From: Eubacterium limosum
GTDB lineage: Bacteria > Bacillota > Clostridia > Eubacteriales > Eubacteriaceae
DNA: 64,000 nt
Assembly: GCF_000807675.2 (NCBI RefSeq)
Contig: NZ_CP019962.1
Coordinates: forward strand, 2,046,001 to 2,110,000
Reading direction: 5' to 3'
The first letter of the stretch is position 1. The number at the start of each line of letters is the position of its first letter. The position numbers and the translations under genes are program-made. The notes below the pieces were generated by a model. The model did no database searches. It was not told the origin of the DNA and saw only the letters and a program-made list of their open reading frames with translations. Below are positions 33,563 through 41,735 of this stretch, in pieces.

Positions 33563-33869
33563 TTGCAAAATAAATTTATAAAAAATTTTTTTACATAAAA
33601 AGCCCGAAGCTGGTGCCTTACAGGCACATAAAAAAGTTAGAGGAATCGTGTCTTTTGTTTTTTTAATGCGGTGCTCATTAAGCACGAAACGCGTTGAAAC
33701 GCAAATTCAAGCAACTTGACAGAGCTTTAGGTCCGTGGTAAAAATAAACTAACATAGTTAGCTTAAACTTAATACCGACAATCAGGAGGACAGTTTGAAG
33801 TGGTTTGTACATAAGATTTGAAGCACAGTTCAAAAAAGAAATTTGATAAAAGAATGAAAAGGTGGAATT
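33563..33869 (+). promoter_or_regulatory. Promoter region of the right-hand heme operon
   Basis: Promoter TTGACA (33716-33721), 17 bp, TAAAAA (33739-33744). The box-like site ATAGTTAGCTTAAACTTAA lies at 33754-33772, just past the expected start. AAGCACGAAACGC at 33680-33692 ends 23 bp before the -35, the same element and spacing as in the left-hand NEAT promoter; it too follows a GTGCT half to form a dyad. Another hairpin (GTGCC/GGCAC) lies at 33614-33628. Confidence 0.7.
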
Positions 33870-36137
33870 ATGAAGAGTAAAAAAGTAAGCCAAAAAATAA
33901 AAACAACGGTTTCGGCAGCCGTTGCTGTCACCATGGCCTTGCCAGGTATCGCAAATGCCCGGGAATTGCCGTCAGCAACCTATTCTGATGCCAGTGCAGA
34001 GAGTGTGCAGATACAAGCGTGCTCAAACACAGTAGACAAAAGTATTTTAAAGGATTTAATTACCCAGGCAGAGGGGCTGGATACCAGTCCCTTTTCTGAC
34101 GCTGGCGTGGCTTTTTTTAATGCGGTTATCGCTTCGGCTGAAGCGGTCGCTTCAGATGTGGAAGCTACTCAGGAAACGATTGATCAGCAAGTTAAGCTTT
34201 TGGAGACATCATCCGCTGCATTGGTAGAAAAGCCTGAAGATGGGAAAATTTACGATGGTGTCTACAGTATTTCAGGACGTATGTGGCACGCAACTCAGGA
34301 TCAGCCTTCTATGGGAAATAACGCGCTGGCACAACCCATGGAGTTGACGGTAAAAGATGGAAAAACATCTCTGCGGATAAAATTTCAATCATTGACAGTT
34401 ATTGGCAATTTGACCGGAAATCTTGCGAAATTGAGTTATTTTCCAAATGTGGATAAAGAAACAGTTCCTAATGCATCCGATGCAGTGCCTGTGACGGTTG
34501 AAAGCCAGTATGATTTTTATGATTCTTTCAATGACCCCAATAAAGGAACGGATAAAAACATTAAAGGAGTGCTTTATCCAGAGTATGTGAGTATGCCGGT
34601 TGATTTGAATGATGAAGAAATATGGGTGCAGGTCTATGTCCCTGTCATGGAAAGCGTTTCTGCCGGGAGTGGGACGCAACTCGCGCGGCTGCAGCTGGAT
34701 TGGGATACACTTTCCCAGACCAGGGGCACCAAAACAGATAAAACGGCTTTAACGGATTTGATTAACCAGGCAGAGCAGCAAACTCAGGGAGCCGCCTCTG
34801 ACACTGTTTATCAAGTGCTAACCCAAGCCATCGCCTCTGCAAAATCGGTTAATATGAATATGAATGTAGACCAAAAAGCAGTGGACGCAACGGTAATCGC
34901 GCTTCAAAGCGCCATTGACGCCATGCCAAAAGCAGTTGTTGTCGATAAAAGCATTCTTTCAGCCCAGATTACATCTGCCAGGGCTATCGGAAGGGATGAT
35001 TACTCCGAAACGTCTTATCAGGCGCTGCAAGCGGCCATTGTAAGTGCGGAAAATATGTACGATAATCCCGATGCAACAGAGGCAGAGGTTGAAAAACAGA
35101 TTGAGCTGATTCGGGCAGCCATCTCCGGCTTGGCTGTTAAAGAGGCAGATAAAGCCAAATTGGCAGAAAAAATAGCGGAAGCGGAAGCCATCGAGGGCTC
35201 TCAGTACACCGATGACACCTACAATGCGCTTAAAGAAACCATTAAGAGCGCCAAAGGTATTTATGACAGTGCGGCCGCCACACAGGAACAGGTCAATGAA
35301 CAGGTAACTGCGCTGGAGTCAGCCCTAAGCAATCTCGTGGAAAGGCCACTGGATATCAACCATTTGGCTGATGGCATCTATGCAGTAACAGGAGATATGC
35401 AGAAAGTGGATAAGGTGACACCATCTATGTCCAACGAGGCTATTAACCATACGTTAAAGCTGACCGTAGAGGATGGAAAATATACGCTATCCATGGATTT
35501 TAAAGGGCTGAAAATCAGCAGCCAATTTGGATATCTCGGAGCGCTAAAATACTATAAAACAGGATACAGCATGGATCAATACGGAAATCCCATTGGCGAA
35601 CTGGCAGATGTCACGGCTGAATCTTACCAGACAAATGAAGACGGTACCCTTATTTCAGACACATTCGGAACGAACTATCCGGATATTATCAGCTTTGAAA
35701 TGATTTCTGAAGCCAGAGAAGATGGCTATGTACCACTCCAAGTGTTTGTGCCGATTATGGAAAATATTTCTGCAGGAACCGGAACGCAATCTGTCTTTTT
35801 ACATTTGGATTGGAACAGTCTTAAAAAAGCAACGGCTGATGATCTTGGATTCACCGATACCAGTACGCCTGGAGAAACAGAAGGATCAGGCAACAAAACG
35901 GATACAGGCATTGGCAATACGCTCAAAAGCAATTCGCTGGGAAAAAGCAGTTCGCTGAGTAGCGGTTTAAGCGGATCGGGATCAAACCTAAATAAAAACA
36001 CAGCCGCAGGAAAAAATGCAGCCACCGGAATTCCAGGTCAACAGGGGATGGCCACTGCCGCCACTTTATGTGTGACCGCTTTGGCAGGTGCTGTTGGCTT
36101 TATTGCCAAAAAAAGAAAAGAATTGGACAGTAAATAA
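33870..36137 (+). CDS. Wall-anchored NEAT/FIVAR heme-binding protein
   Basis: A 755-residue exported protein, first gene of the heme operon. Signal peptide 1-27 (ending NARELP). FIVAR module about 50-118, NEAT domain 126-290 (MWHATQDQPSMGNNAL; YVPVMESVSAGSGTQ), FIVAR modules 294-490, second NEAT 498-650 (TPSMSNEAINHTLKLTVEDG; FVPIMENISAGTGTQ), a Ser/Gly/Asn linker, then NAATG, TM and KKRKE as sorting signal. Both NEAT domains carry SM-x-N but lack YxxxY. It would take heme from the left-hand NEAT protein or host proteins and pass it to the Shp-like protein encoded next. Confidence 0.87.
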   Translation: MKSKKVSQKIKTTVSAAVAVTMALPGIANARELPSATYSDASAESVQIQACSNTVDKSILKDLITQAEGLDTSPFSDAGVAFFNAVIASAEAVASDVEATQETIDQQVKLLETSSAALVEKPEDGKIYDGVYSISGRMWHATQDQPSMGNNALAQPMELTVKDGKTSLRIKFQSLTVIGNLTGNLAKLSYFPNVDKETVPNASDAVPVTVESQYDFYDSFNDPNKGTDKNIKGVLYPEYVSMPVDLNDEEIWVQVYVPVMESVSAGSGTQLARLQLDWDTLSQTRGTKTDKTALTDLINQAEQQTQGAASDTVYQVLTQAIASAKSVNMNMNVDQKAVDATVIALQSAIDAMPKAVVVDKSILSAQITSARAIGRDDYSETSYQALQAAIVSAENMYDNPDATEAEVEKQIELIRAAISGLAVKEADKAKLAEKIAEAEAIEGSQYTDDTYNALKETIKSAKGIYDSAAATQEQVNEQVTALESALSNLVERPLDINHLADGIYAVTGDMQKVDKVTPSMSNEAINHTLKLTVEDGKYTLSMDFKGLKISSQFGYLGALKYYKTGYSMDQYGNPIGELADVTAESYQTNEDGTLISDTFGTNYPDIISFEMISEAREDGYVPLQVFVPIMENISAGTGTQSVFLHLDWNSLKKATADDLGFTDTSTPGETEGSGNKTDTGIGNTLKSNSLGKSSSLSSGLSGSGSNLNKNTAAGKNAATGIPGQQGMATAATLCVTALAGAVGFIAKKRKELDSK

Positions 36138-36163
36138 TGCTGTGTCTTCAGAAAGGAAAATAT

Positions 36164-37141
36164 ATGAAAAAGCCAAAGCGTTTAACGAAATTTCTGACAG
36201 GCATCCTGGTACTTATATTTACCATATTAGGTACGGGTATCAAAGCATTGCCTGTGAATGCCGCTAGCGGAACGGTTTATACGGCTGTTATTCATCCCTG
36301 TTATGCGCATCCAGTCACAGGTGCCATTGAGGATTCAGGGGGCGAGGCATCCTACGCAACAGGACAGGGGATGGTCGATGGTGCTGTTTATACCAGCGGG
36401 ATTTTAGAAGTAACAGACAGCGGGGAATATTATCTGACCATCCGTATGAGCCTGATGGACTACACATCTAATCACAGCTTCATGGTTCAAAATGTCGGCG
36501 ATTCCGGCTGGTCCTCTCCGTCCATGGGTGTTACAGGTAATGGATCTGACAATAATGGGTCAACCGCGGATATTTGTATTCAGGTTCCCAGTGAAAACTG
36601 CGTTGTCCGTGGGTCCATGTATGTTACGCCAATGGGACGGGATGTGGTTTTTTACCTGTACCCCAGCGACTATGCAGCTGGCAACAATACAGACATGAAT
36701 GCAACGATGGTAACTTCGTCAGGCGCAGCCGCACCAGGGAATGCATCCTCCGGTCAGTCGGCGGCAGGCGGGTCGTTGAGTTCAGGCGCTGGTGCGTTGC
36801 AGAGTAACGCTGCCGGTAATACCGCTGGAAATGCAGCGCAGCTTCAAAGCAGTATTACTCAGGCCGCTCAGCCCACCGCACAACAGGGGCAGGAAAGTGA
36901 AGGAGAAACCAGCCTCAATAAGGAAAAAGGTCTGGGGCTTTCCACAGAAGAAGAGACAGAGGAAGAAAGCGGTTTTTGGGGCGCTTCGGAGAAAAAAATC
37001 GTCGTACTTTTTACGGCCATTACTATTTCAGGTTTGATCTTCCTGGGAGCAGGTGCTGGAATTGTCTATTTGTTCCGTAAAAACTGGTATCGATGGAGCG
37101 GTGGAGGATATAGTGACGATGATGAATGGCAAATTCGTTAA
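36164..37141 (+). CDS. Shp-like cell-surface heme-binding protein
   Basis: A 325-residue protein starting at ATG 36164 (GAAAGGA upstream); an in-frame ATG 27 bases earlier lacks a ribosome site. Signal peptide about 1-38. Residues 40-185 match the streptococcal Shp domain: HPVTGAIEDSGGEASY, GQGMVDGAVY, RMSLMDYTSNHSFMV and GSMYVTPMGRDVVFYL. A low-complexity Ser/Gly/Ala linker leads to one TM near 280-305 and a short tail, so it is membrane- rather than wall-anchored. Shp relays heme from NEAT proteins to the HtsA/SiaA lipoprotein, which is exactly the next gene here. Confidence 0.87.
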   Translation: MKKPKRLTKFLTGILVLIFTILGTGIKALPVNAASGTVYTAVIHPCYAHPVTGAIEDSGGEASYATGQGMVDGAVYTSGILEVTDSGEYYLTIRMSLMDYTSNHSFMVQNVGDSGWSSPSMGVTGNGSDNNGSTADICIQVPSENCVVRGSMYVTPMGRDVVFYLYPSDYAAGNNTDMNATMVTSSGAAAPGNASSGQSAAGGSLSSGAGALQSNAAGNTAGNAAQLQSSITQAAQPTAQQGQESEGETSLNKEKGLGLSTEEETEEESGFWGASEKKIVVLFTAITISGLIFLGAGAGIVYLFRKNWYRWSGGGYSDDDEWQIR

Positions 37142-38237
37142 AATGACTAAGTATTTTCTGAGTTTTTTCCTGATTGTCCTGATGCTGTTAAGTATGACTG
37201 GCTGTGTGGATCAAAGTGGAGGCGGGGAGTCGAAAGATACAGGAATACAAGGCGACGTTAAAACCATGCTGGAAATCAGCGACCCACAGGAGAAAGCCGC
37301 GGTAGAGTCTGCGAAAAAAAAAGTAGCTGGAATGAACAGTGAACCCCGTCTGGTAGCCACGTCTCCGGCAACCGCCGACATCTGCGACCGTTTAGGCCTT
37401 GATCTGGTGGGGGTGTGCAGCAGTGCAATCTCAAAGATACCAGACCGGTATAAGGATGTAACGACTGTTGGAACCGCCATGAGTCCAGATATGGAGGTGA
37501 TTTCATCATTAGATCCGGATTGGATTTTAAGCCCTGCATCGCTTCAGAGTGATTTACAGCCAAAATATGAGGCAGTCAACACCGATTGGGCATTTTTAAA
37601 CCTTCGTAGTGTCCAGGGAATGTACCGATCTATTCAGGAGCTCGGTGATATCTTTGGACGTCAAGAGGAAGCTCAGAAGCTCGTGGATGAATTCACAAGC
37701 TTCTATAATGACTATAAAGATAAAAATAAAGATAAGGAAAAACCAAAAGTCTTGATTTTGATGGGGCTTCCAGGCAGTTATATTATTGCAACAGAGAATT
37801 CATATGTTGGAAGCTTAGTAGAATTGGCCGGGGGAGAAAATGTTTATGCCGGAAGTAATCAGGAATTTTTAACCGTCAATACTGAGGATATGAAAACTAA
37901 AGAGCCGGATATTATCCTTCGGGCCGCACACGCACTACCGGATCAGGTGGTGGAAATGTTCAAACAGGATTTTGAAACCAATGATATCTGGAAGCACTTT
38001 AAAGCGGTACAGGAAGGACGGGTTTATGATCTGCCTTATAGCCAGTTTGGCATGAGCGCTACCTTTGCTTATCCAGACGCTCTAAATACATTACAGCCAA
38101 TGCTTTATCCAGAAAGTGACGACGATGCCGCAAAGGCAAAAGAGAACAGTGACAATGCGGCGAAAGCAGCTGAAAATTCCAATGCAACAGATAATACCGA
38201 TCCAAATCTTATAAAAGAAGCTGAGGGAGGTCAGTAA
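37119..38237 (+). CDS. Heme/iron ABC transporter substrate-binding lipoprotein
   Basis: A 372-residue lipoprotein of the class III (FecB/PeripBP_2, HtsA/IsdE-like) binding proteins. I start at ATG 37119 with GGAGG ten bases upstream, overlapping the shp-like gene by 23 bp. The lipobox is LLSMTGC. The mature domain has LVATSPATADICDRLGLDLV, YKDVTTVGTAMSPDMEVISS, the long linker helix and a second lobe with GGENVYAGSNQEF. A Lys-rich insertion lies near 205, and the C-terminus is an Ala/Asn/Glu-rich tail. It would receive heme at the membrane and dock on the permease. Confidence 0.88.
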   Translation: MMNGKFVKMTKYFLSFFLIVLMLLSMTGCVDQSGGGESKDTGIQGDVKTMLEISDPQEKAAVESAKKKVAGMNSEPRLVATSPATADICDRLGLDLVGVCSSAISKIPDRYKDVTTVGTAMSPDMEVISSLDPDWILSPASLQSDLQPKYEAVNTDWAFLNLRSVQGMYRSIQELGDIFGRQEEAQKLVDEFTSFYNDYKDKNKDKEKPKVLILMGLPGSYIIATENSYVGSLVELAGGENVYAGSNQEFLTVNTEDMKTKEPDIILRAAHALPDQVVEMFKQDFETNDIWKHFKAVQEGRVYDLPYSQFGMSATFAYPDALNTLQPMLYPESDDDAAKAKENSDNAAKAAENSNATDNTDPNLIKEAEGGQ

Positions 38238-38238
38238 A

Positions 38239-39312
38239 ATGAAAAGTAATGAACAGATGGTGCTTCCCGCAGAAAACATCCAACAGGAAGATCACCATAA
38301 ATTAGATATGAGCCGGTGCCGGCGGAAAGCGTTGAAAAGTGTGCTTTCCTTTATAGTCATGGCAATATTGCTTTTAGCCCTTTTTTTCGCGGCCATCAAT
38401 ATTGGCAGTCTAAAAGTAAGCTTTGGGCAGCTGTTAAGTGGGTTATTTATTGAACGTAATGATGATGTTGTGACTATTTTTGATTTGCGCTTTCCGAGGA
38501 TCATTATTTCAATGCTTGCGGGAGCGGCTATTGCTGTTTCTGGTGTGCTTTTTCAGGCTGTGCTCAAGAATCCTCTAGCGGATCCTGGTATTATTGGTAT
38601 TTCCAGTGGTGCAAGCTTTGCCGCAGTGCTGGTAACGGCTTTTGCACCGGCTTTGTTTTTCTTTACCCCGTTTATCGCATTTTTGGGGGGCGTAATCGCG
38701 TTCTTTTTAGTGTACAGCCTTTCATGGAAAGGCGGTCTGAGCCCCTTGCGGATCATTCTGGTCGGGGTTGCGGTCAACGCTATGTTTTCCGGCCTTTCAA
38801 GCGGTTTAAATGCTATGAACGGCGGTGATATGTCGGGTGTTGCAGCCATTGTCAATGGAAACATCACCATGAAAACCTGGGATGATGTCGGGACGCTGGT
38901 TCCCTATGCTTTGATCGGCCTGCTTCTCTCCATTATTTTTTCGGGAAAATGTAATTTGTTGACACTCGAAGATAAAACGGCTCGAAGCCTGGGTGTAAAT
39001 GTTAATGCAATGCGCATCATGATTTCACTCATTGCGGTGCTGCTAGCCAGTATTTCTACGGCAGTAGCGGGAGTTATCAGTTTTCTAGGATTGATTGTAC
39101 CGCACATCGGCAGAATTTTGGTTGGGAGTGACCATAAAGCACTCATTCCATTTTCAATGCTTTTTGGCGCTTTTACTTTTTTACTGGCTGATACAATCGG
39201 AAGAACAATCGCAGCGCCTTATGAGGTCTCAGCGTCCATTATCATGAGTGTTATTGGCGGGCCATTCTTCATCATTCTTCTCAGGAGGTCAAAAAAGTAT
39301 GCGAACGCTTAA
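38239..39312 (+). CDS. Heme/iron ABC transporter permease, FecCD family
   Basis: A 357-residue permease with about ten TM segments. The FecCD signatures are LRFPRIIISMLAGAAIAVSG, LKNPLADPGIIGISSGASFA and GLIVPHIGRILVGSDH with the coupling-helix glycine. GGGAGG precedes the ATG by eight bases, and the gene begins two bases after the binding-protein stop. It forms a homodimer with the ATPase encoded next. Heme as substrate is inferred from the NEAT and Shp genes; the family also takes up siderophores and cobalamin. Confidence 0.92.
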   Translation: MKSNEQMVLPAENIQQEDHHKLDMSRCRRKALKSVLSFIVMAILLLALFFAAINIGSLKVSFGQLLSGLFIERNDDVVTIFDLRFPRIIISMLAGAAIAVSGVLFQAVLKNPLADPGIIGISSGASFAAVLVTAFAPALFFFTPFIAFLGGVIAFFLVYSLSWKGGLSPLRIILVGVAVNAMFSGLSSGLNAMNGGDMSGVAAIVNGNITMKTWDDVGTLVPYALIGLLLSIIFSGKCNLLTLEDKTARSLGVNVNAMRIMISLIAVLLASISTAVAGVISFLGLIVPHIGRILVGSDHKALIPFSMLFGAFTFLLADTIGRTIAAPYEVSASIIMSVIGGPFFIILLRRSKKYANA

Positions 39313-40132
39313 GGAAACCAACAAAGAAACCTTATTTATACGAGGAGATGCGGTGAATGAGAAAAAAACAGCCATGGAGGTCCGAAATTTGGTTTTTGCC
39401 TACGGTCGCAATGTTGTGCTTCGGGGGATTTCTTTTAAAATTGAGGAAGGAAAAATCACTACACTAATGGGCGCCAATGGTTGTGGTAAATCCACTTTGT
39501 TTTCACTGATGACAAAAAACTTAGATCCTCGGCGGGGCAAAATATTTCTTTATGGTAAGAATATTTACCATCTGGGCCTAAAGGATTTTGCCCGGCGGGT
39601 ATCTATTGTCCATCAGTATAACACAGCCAATGATGATATTACGGTTGAACGGCTGGTGTCCTACGGCAGGATTCCCCATATGAAAATGATGCAGGGGAGA
39701 AGTGACCGGGACGAACAAATGATTGAATGGGCATTGGAAGTTACAAATCTCCAGGCTTACCGTGATCGGGAAGTCAGCCGCCTGTCTGGCGGCCAACGTC
39801 AGCGGGTTTGGATTGCGATGGCGCTGGCTCAAAATACAAAAATTCTTTTTTTAGATGAACCCACTACTTATCTGGATATCCGTTACCAGATTGAAATACT
39901 TGAGTTAGTAAAAAAACTAAACGATGAATTTGGTATGACCATTGTGATGGTGCTCCATGATATTAATCAGGCCATCTATTTTTCCGACAACATTATTGGG
40001 CTTCAAAACGGCTGCATCACAGTCGAAGGAAGCCCAGATGAGGTTATCACGACTGAAAGTCTCAAAGAGCTGTATGGGATAAGCCTTGAGGTGACACAGG
40101 TAGAAGGACAGAAATTTGTATTGACCGTATGA
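39299..40132 (+). CDS. Heme/iron ABC transporter ATPase
   Basis: A 277-residue FepC/BtuD-type ATPase. I start at ATG 39299 (AGGAGGT upstream), which overlaps the permease by 14 bp; the domain itself begins about 20 residues in. Walker A is GANGCGKST, the signature LSGGQRQRVW, Walker B ILFLDEPT and the switch HDINQA. It powers the permease. Its first residues (MRTLKETNKETLFIRGDAV) precede the usual start of the family and may be dispensable; an alternative GTG start is within this stretch. Confidence 0.92.
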   Translation: MRTLKETNKETLFIRGDAVNEKKTAMEVRNLVFAYGRNVVLRGISFKIEEGKITTLMGANGCGKSTLFSLMTKNLDPRRGKIFLYGKNIYHLGLKDFARRVSIVHQYNTANDDITVERLVSYGRIPHMKMMQGRSDRDEQMIEWALEVTNLQAYRDREVSRLSGGQRQRVWIAMALAQNTKILFLDEPTTYLDIRYQIEILELVKKLNDEFGMTIVMVLHDINQAIYFSDNIIGLQNGCITVEGSPDEVITTESLKELYGISLEVTQVEGQKFVLTV

Positions 40133-40152
40133 TGAAAAACAGGAGGTGAATC

Positions 40153-40545
40153 ATGAAAAATCCAATAAAGTATCTGTGGATGGGCGTTGGCTTTTTAGCC
40201 ATGGGACTTGGAGCTGTCGGTGTTGTACTCCCGATTCTGCCGACAGTCCCTTTTCTGCTGCTGGCAATGTTTTGTTTTGCAAAAAGTTCAGAAAAGCTCC
40301 ATCGCTGGTTTATGAACACAAAACTTTACAAAAATCATCTGGCAACCTATGTCAAAAAAGAAGGCATGACCGTGAAAACAAAGCTCGGTATTATTATTCC
40401 GGTAACCATCCTTATGGCGATTGGGTTTGCCTTAATGGGACGTGTGCCCATAGGCAGGATTATTTTGGCTGTTGTCTGGGCAGCACATTTAATTTATTTT
40501 ATCTTTATTGTCAGAACCATATCCGAAAAACATGAAGTAGAATAA
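40153..40545 (+). CDS. YbaN-family (DUF454) inner-membrane protein
   Basis: A 130-residue protein with the DUF454 pattern: GLGAVGVVLPILPTVPFLLL as first TM hairpin, FCFAKSSEKLHRWFMNTKLY as conserved loop, and two more TM segments after residue 75. AGGAGG precedes the ATG. The function of the family is not established; members often sit beside heme or iron genes, and here it is the last gene of the heme operon, 20 bp after the ATPase gene. No terminator is obvious before the broken ABC gene that follows. Confidence 0.82.
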   Translation: MKNPIKYLWMGVGFLAMGLGAVGVVLPILPTVPFLLLAMFCFAKSSEKLHRWFMNTKLYKNHLATYVKKEGMTVKTKLGIIIPVTILMAIGFALMGRVPIGRIILAVVWAAHLIYFIFIVRTISEKHEVE

Positions 40546-40559
40546 TATTCCACTAAGAG

Positions 40560-40969
40560 TTAATTCCAGACCTGCGTTTGTTCTCTGGCGTTTACAAAAT
40601 TTTTGTAAATCCCTTCTTTGTGTATCAGTGTATTGTGGGTGCCGGATTGTGCGATCCGGCCCTCCGCGATAACAAGAACCTCATCCGGGTTTTGAATGGT
40701 ATTCAGACGGTGAGCGATGACAAGCAGTGTTTTACCTTTGCACAATTCTGAAATAGCTTCTTGAATATACCTTTCATTATTAGTGTCCACATTGGCCGTC
40801 GCCTCATCAAAAATAACAATCGGGGCGTCTTTTAAGATACAGCGCGCGATTGAAATACGCTGTCTTTGCTCATATTGCGAATATCCTGGCCACCACTTTT
40901 TATGGCACCGTCACACACATCATAAAAATGGACAAGCAGTTTGGCCAGTGTTGATTTTCCGCTGCCGCG
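40560..40969 (-). pseudogene. Remnant of an ABC exporter ATPase domain (MsbA/MdlB type)
   Basis: Minus-strand translation gives two parts of one nucleotide-binding domain: [20 protein letters not shown] with [12 protein letters not shown] (Walker A half), then, after an internal deletion and frame change near 40873, [35 protein letters not shown] and IAHRLNTIQNPDEVLV to the stop at 40560. The Q-loop to signature segment is missing and the transmembrane domain is gone. The remnant ends abruptly at the Walker A sequence at 40969. Confidence 0.85.
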
Positions 40970-41266
40970 TTATCCGGAGGCCAGAAACAGCGGGTAACCA
41001 TTGCGGCGGCAATTCCGAAGGGCAGTCCGCTGATCTGTTTCGATGAACATACAAGTGGACTCGATTATGACTCAATGGTTCGGGTTAGCCGACTGATTCA
41101 AAGGCGGTCTGGTATGGGCGCTATAATTTTTGTGGTTTCACACGATTTTGAGTTTATTGTCCGGTCATATTCAAGTGTTCTGCAGCTTGAGCGCAATGGA
41201 AAGGCACGACAAAAACCCTTGGGATGCAAACTTTTTGAACAGCCTTCCCACCAATATTTTTATTAA
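40970..41266 (+). pseudogene. Remnant of an ECF-type ABC ATPase (CbiO-like second domain)
   Basis: The plus strand from 40970 reads LSGGQKQRVTIAAAIPKGSP, then LICFDEHTSGLDYDSMVRVS and VVSHDFEFIVRSYSSVLQLE to a TAA at 41266. Signature, Walker B-like (CFDE) and switch His are present but everything before the signature is absent, so this is a 5'-truncated gene. It is joined directly to the oppositely oriented exporter remnant. Confidence 0.82.
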
Positions 41267-41290
41267 AGTATTTGGCCAAAACGTGTATAT

Positions 41291-41719
41291 TTAAAAAGAA
41301 GAAGGCACCTGGATGTCCACAACATCACCAATGAAGAGCGTTTTTCCGGATACCTGAAGGGTCTGAGCCACTGGGGTGATTTTTTCAATATTGCCGGTGA
41401 CCTCGGCATAAGAACCGAGCGGTTCATTAGTTTCCTTTGATTTTGTTTTTGCCACAAAATATCTGACAGTAATATTGATCTTTTGTCCCTCAGACAGCCG
41501 CTTAGCCAGGATATGGAGCTTACGGTCAAGTATGTTTTGAACGTATTCTGTCAATTCGATTCTTTTTTCATAGCTTATCTGTTTTAGCTTGAGCGCTTCC
41601 TCATAACCCTTAAGCGCGGCAAAAGGGCTGAACTGTTTTGCCCGGTCTGCGTTGGACATGTGAGACCGCCAGTCGGAAACTGGACGGATTTGATCCATGA
41701 TATCATCGTAGTTACTCAT
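41291..41719 (-). CDS. YolD-like protein
   Basis: A 142-residue YolD-family protein starting MSNYDDIMDQIRPVSDWRSH at ATG 41719, with AAAGGAGG nine bases upstream. RPMS-type DRAKQFSPFAALKGYEEAL is the family core. YolD proteins are encoded after Y-family polymerases of the UvrX/YqjW type and are thought to modulate them; the gene is 16 bp downstream of one here. Length and order are normal. Confidence 0.85.
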   Translation of the reverse strand: MSNYDDIMDQIRPVSDWRSHMSNADRAKQFSPFAALKGYEEALKLKQISYEKRIELTEYVQNILDRKLHILAKRLSEGQKINITVRYFVAKTKSKETNEPLGSYAEVTGNIEKITPVAQTLQVSGKTLFIGDVVDIQVPSSF

Positions 41720-41735
41720 GAAGTAAAGCCTCCTT

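Noticed and set aside
33600-33630. GTGCC/GGCAC hairpin as a second terminator of the regulator operon
   Set aside because: The perfect 15-bp stem at 33521 already ends that operon; this hairpin has a weak stem and an A-rich 3' side.
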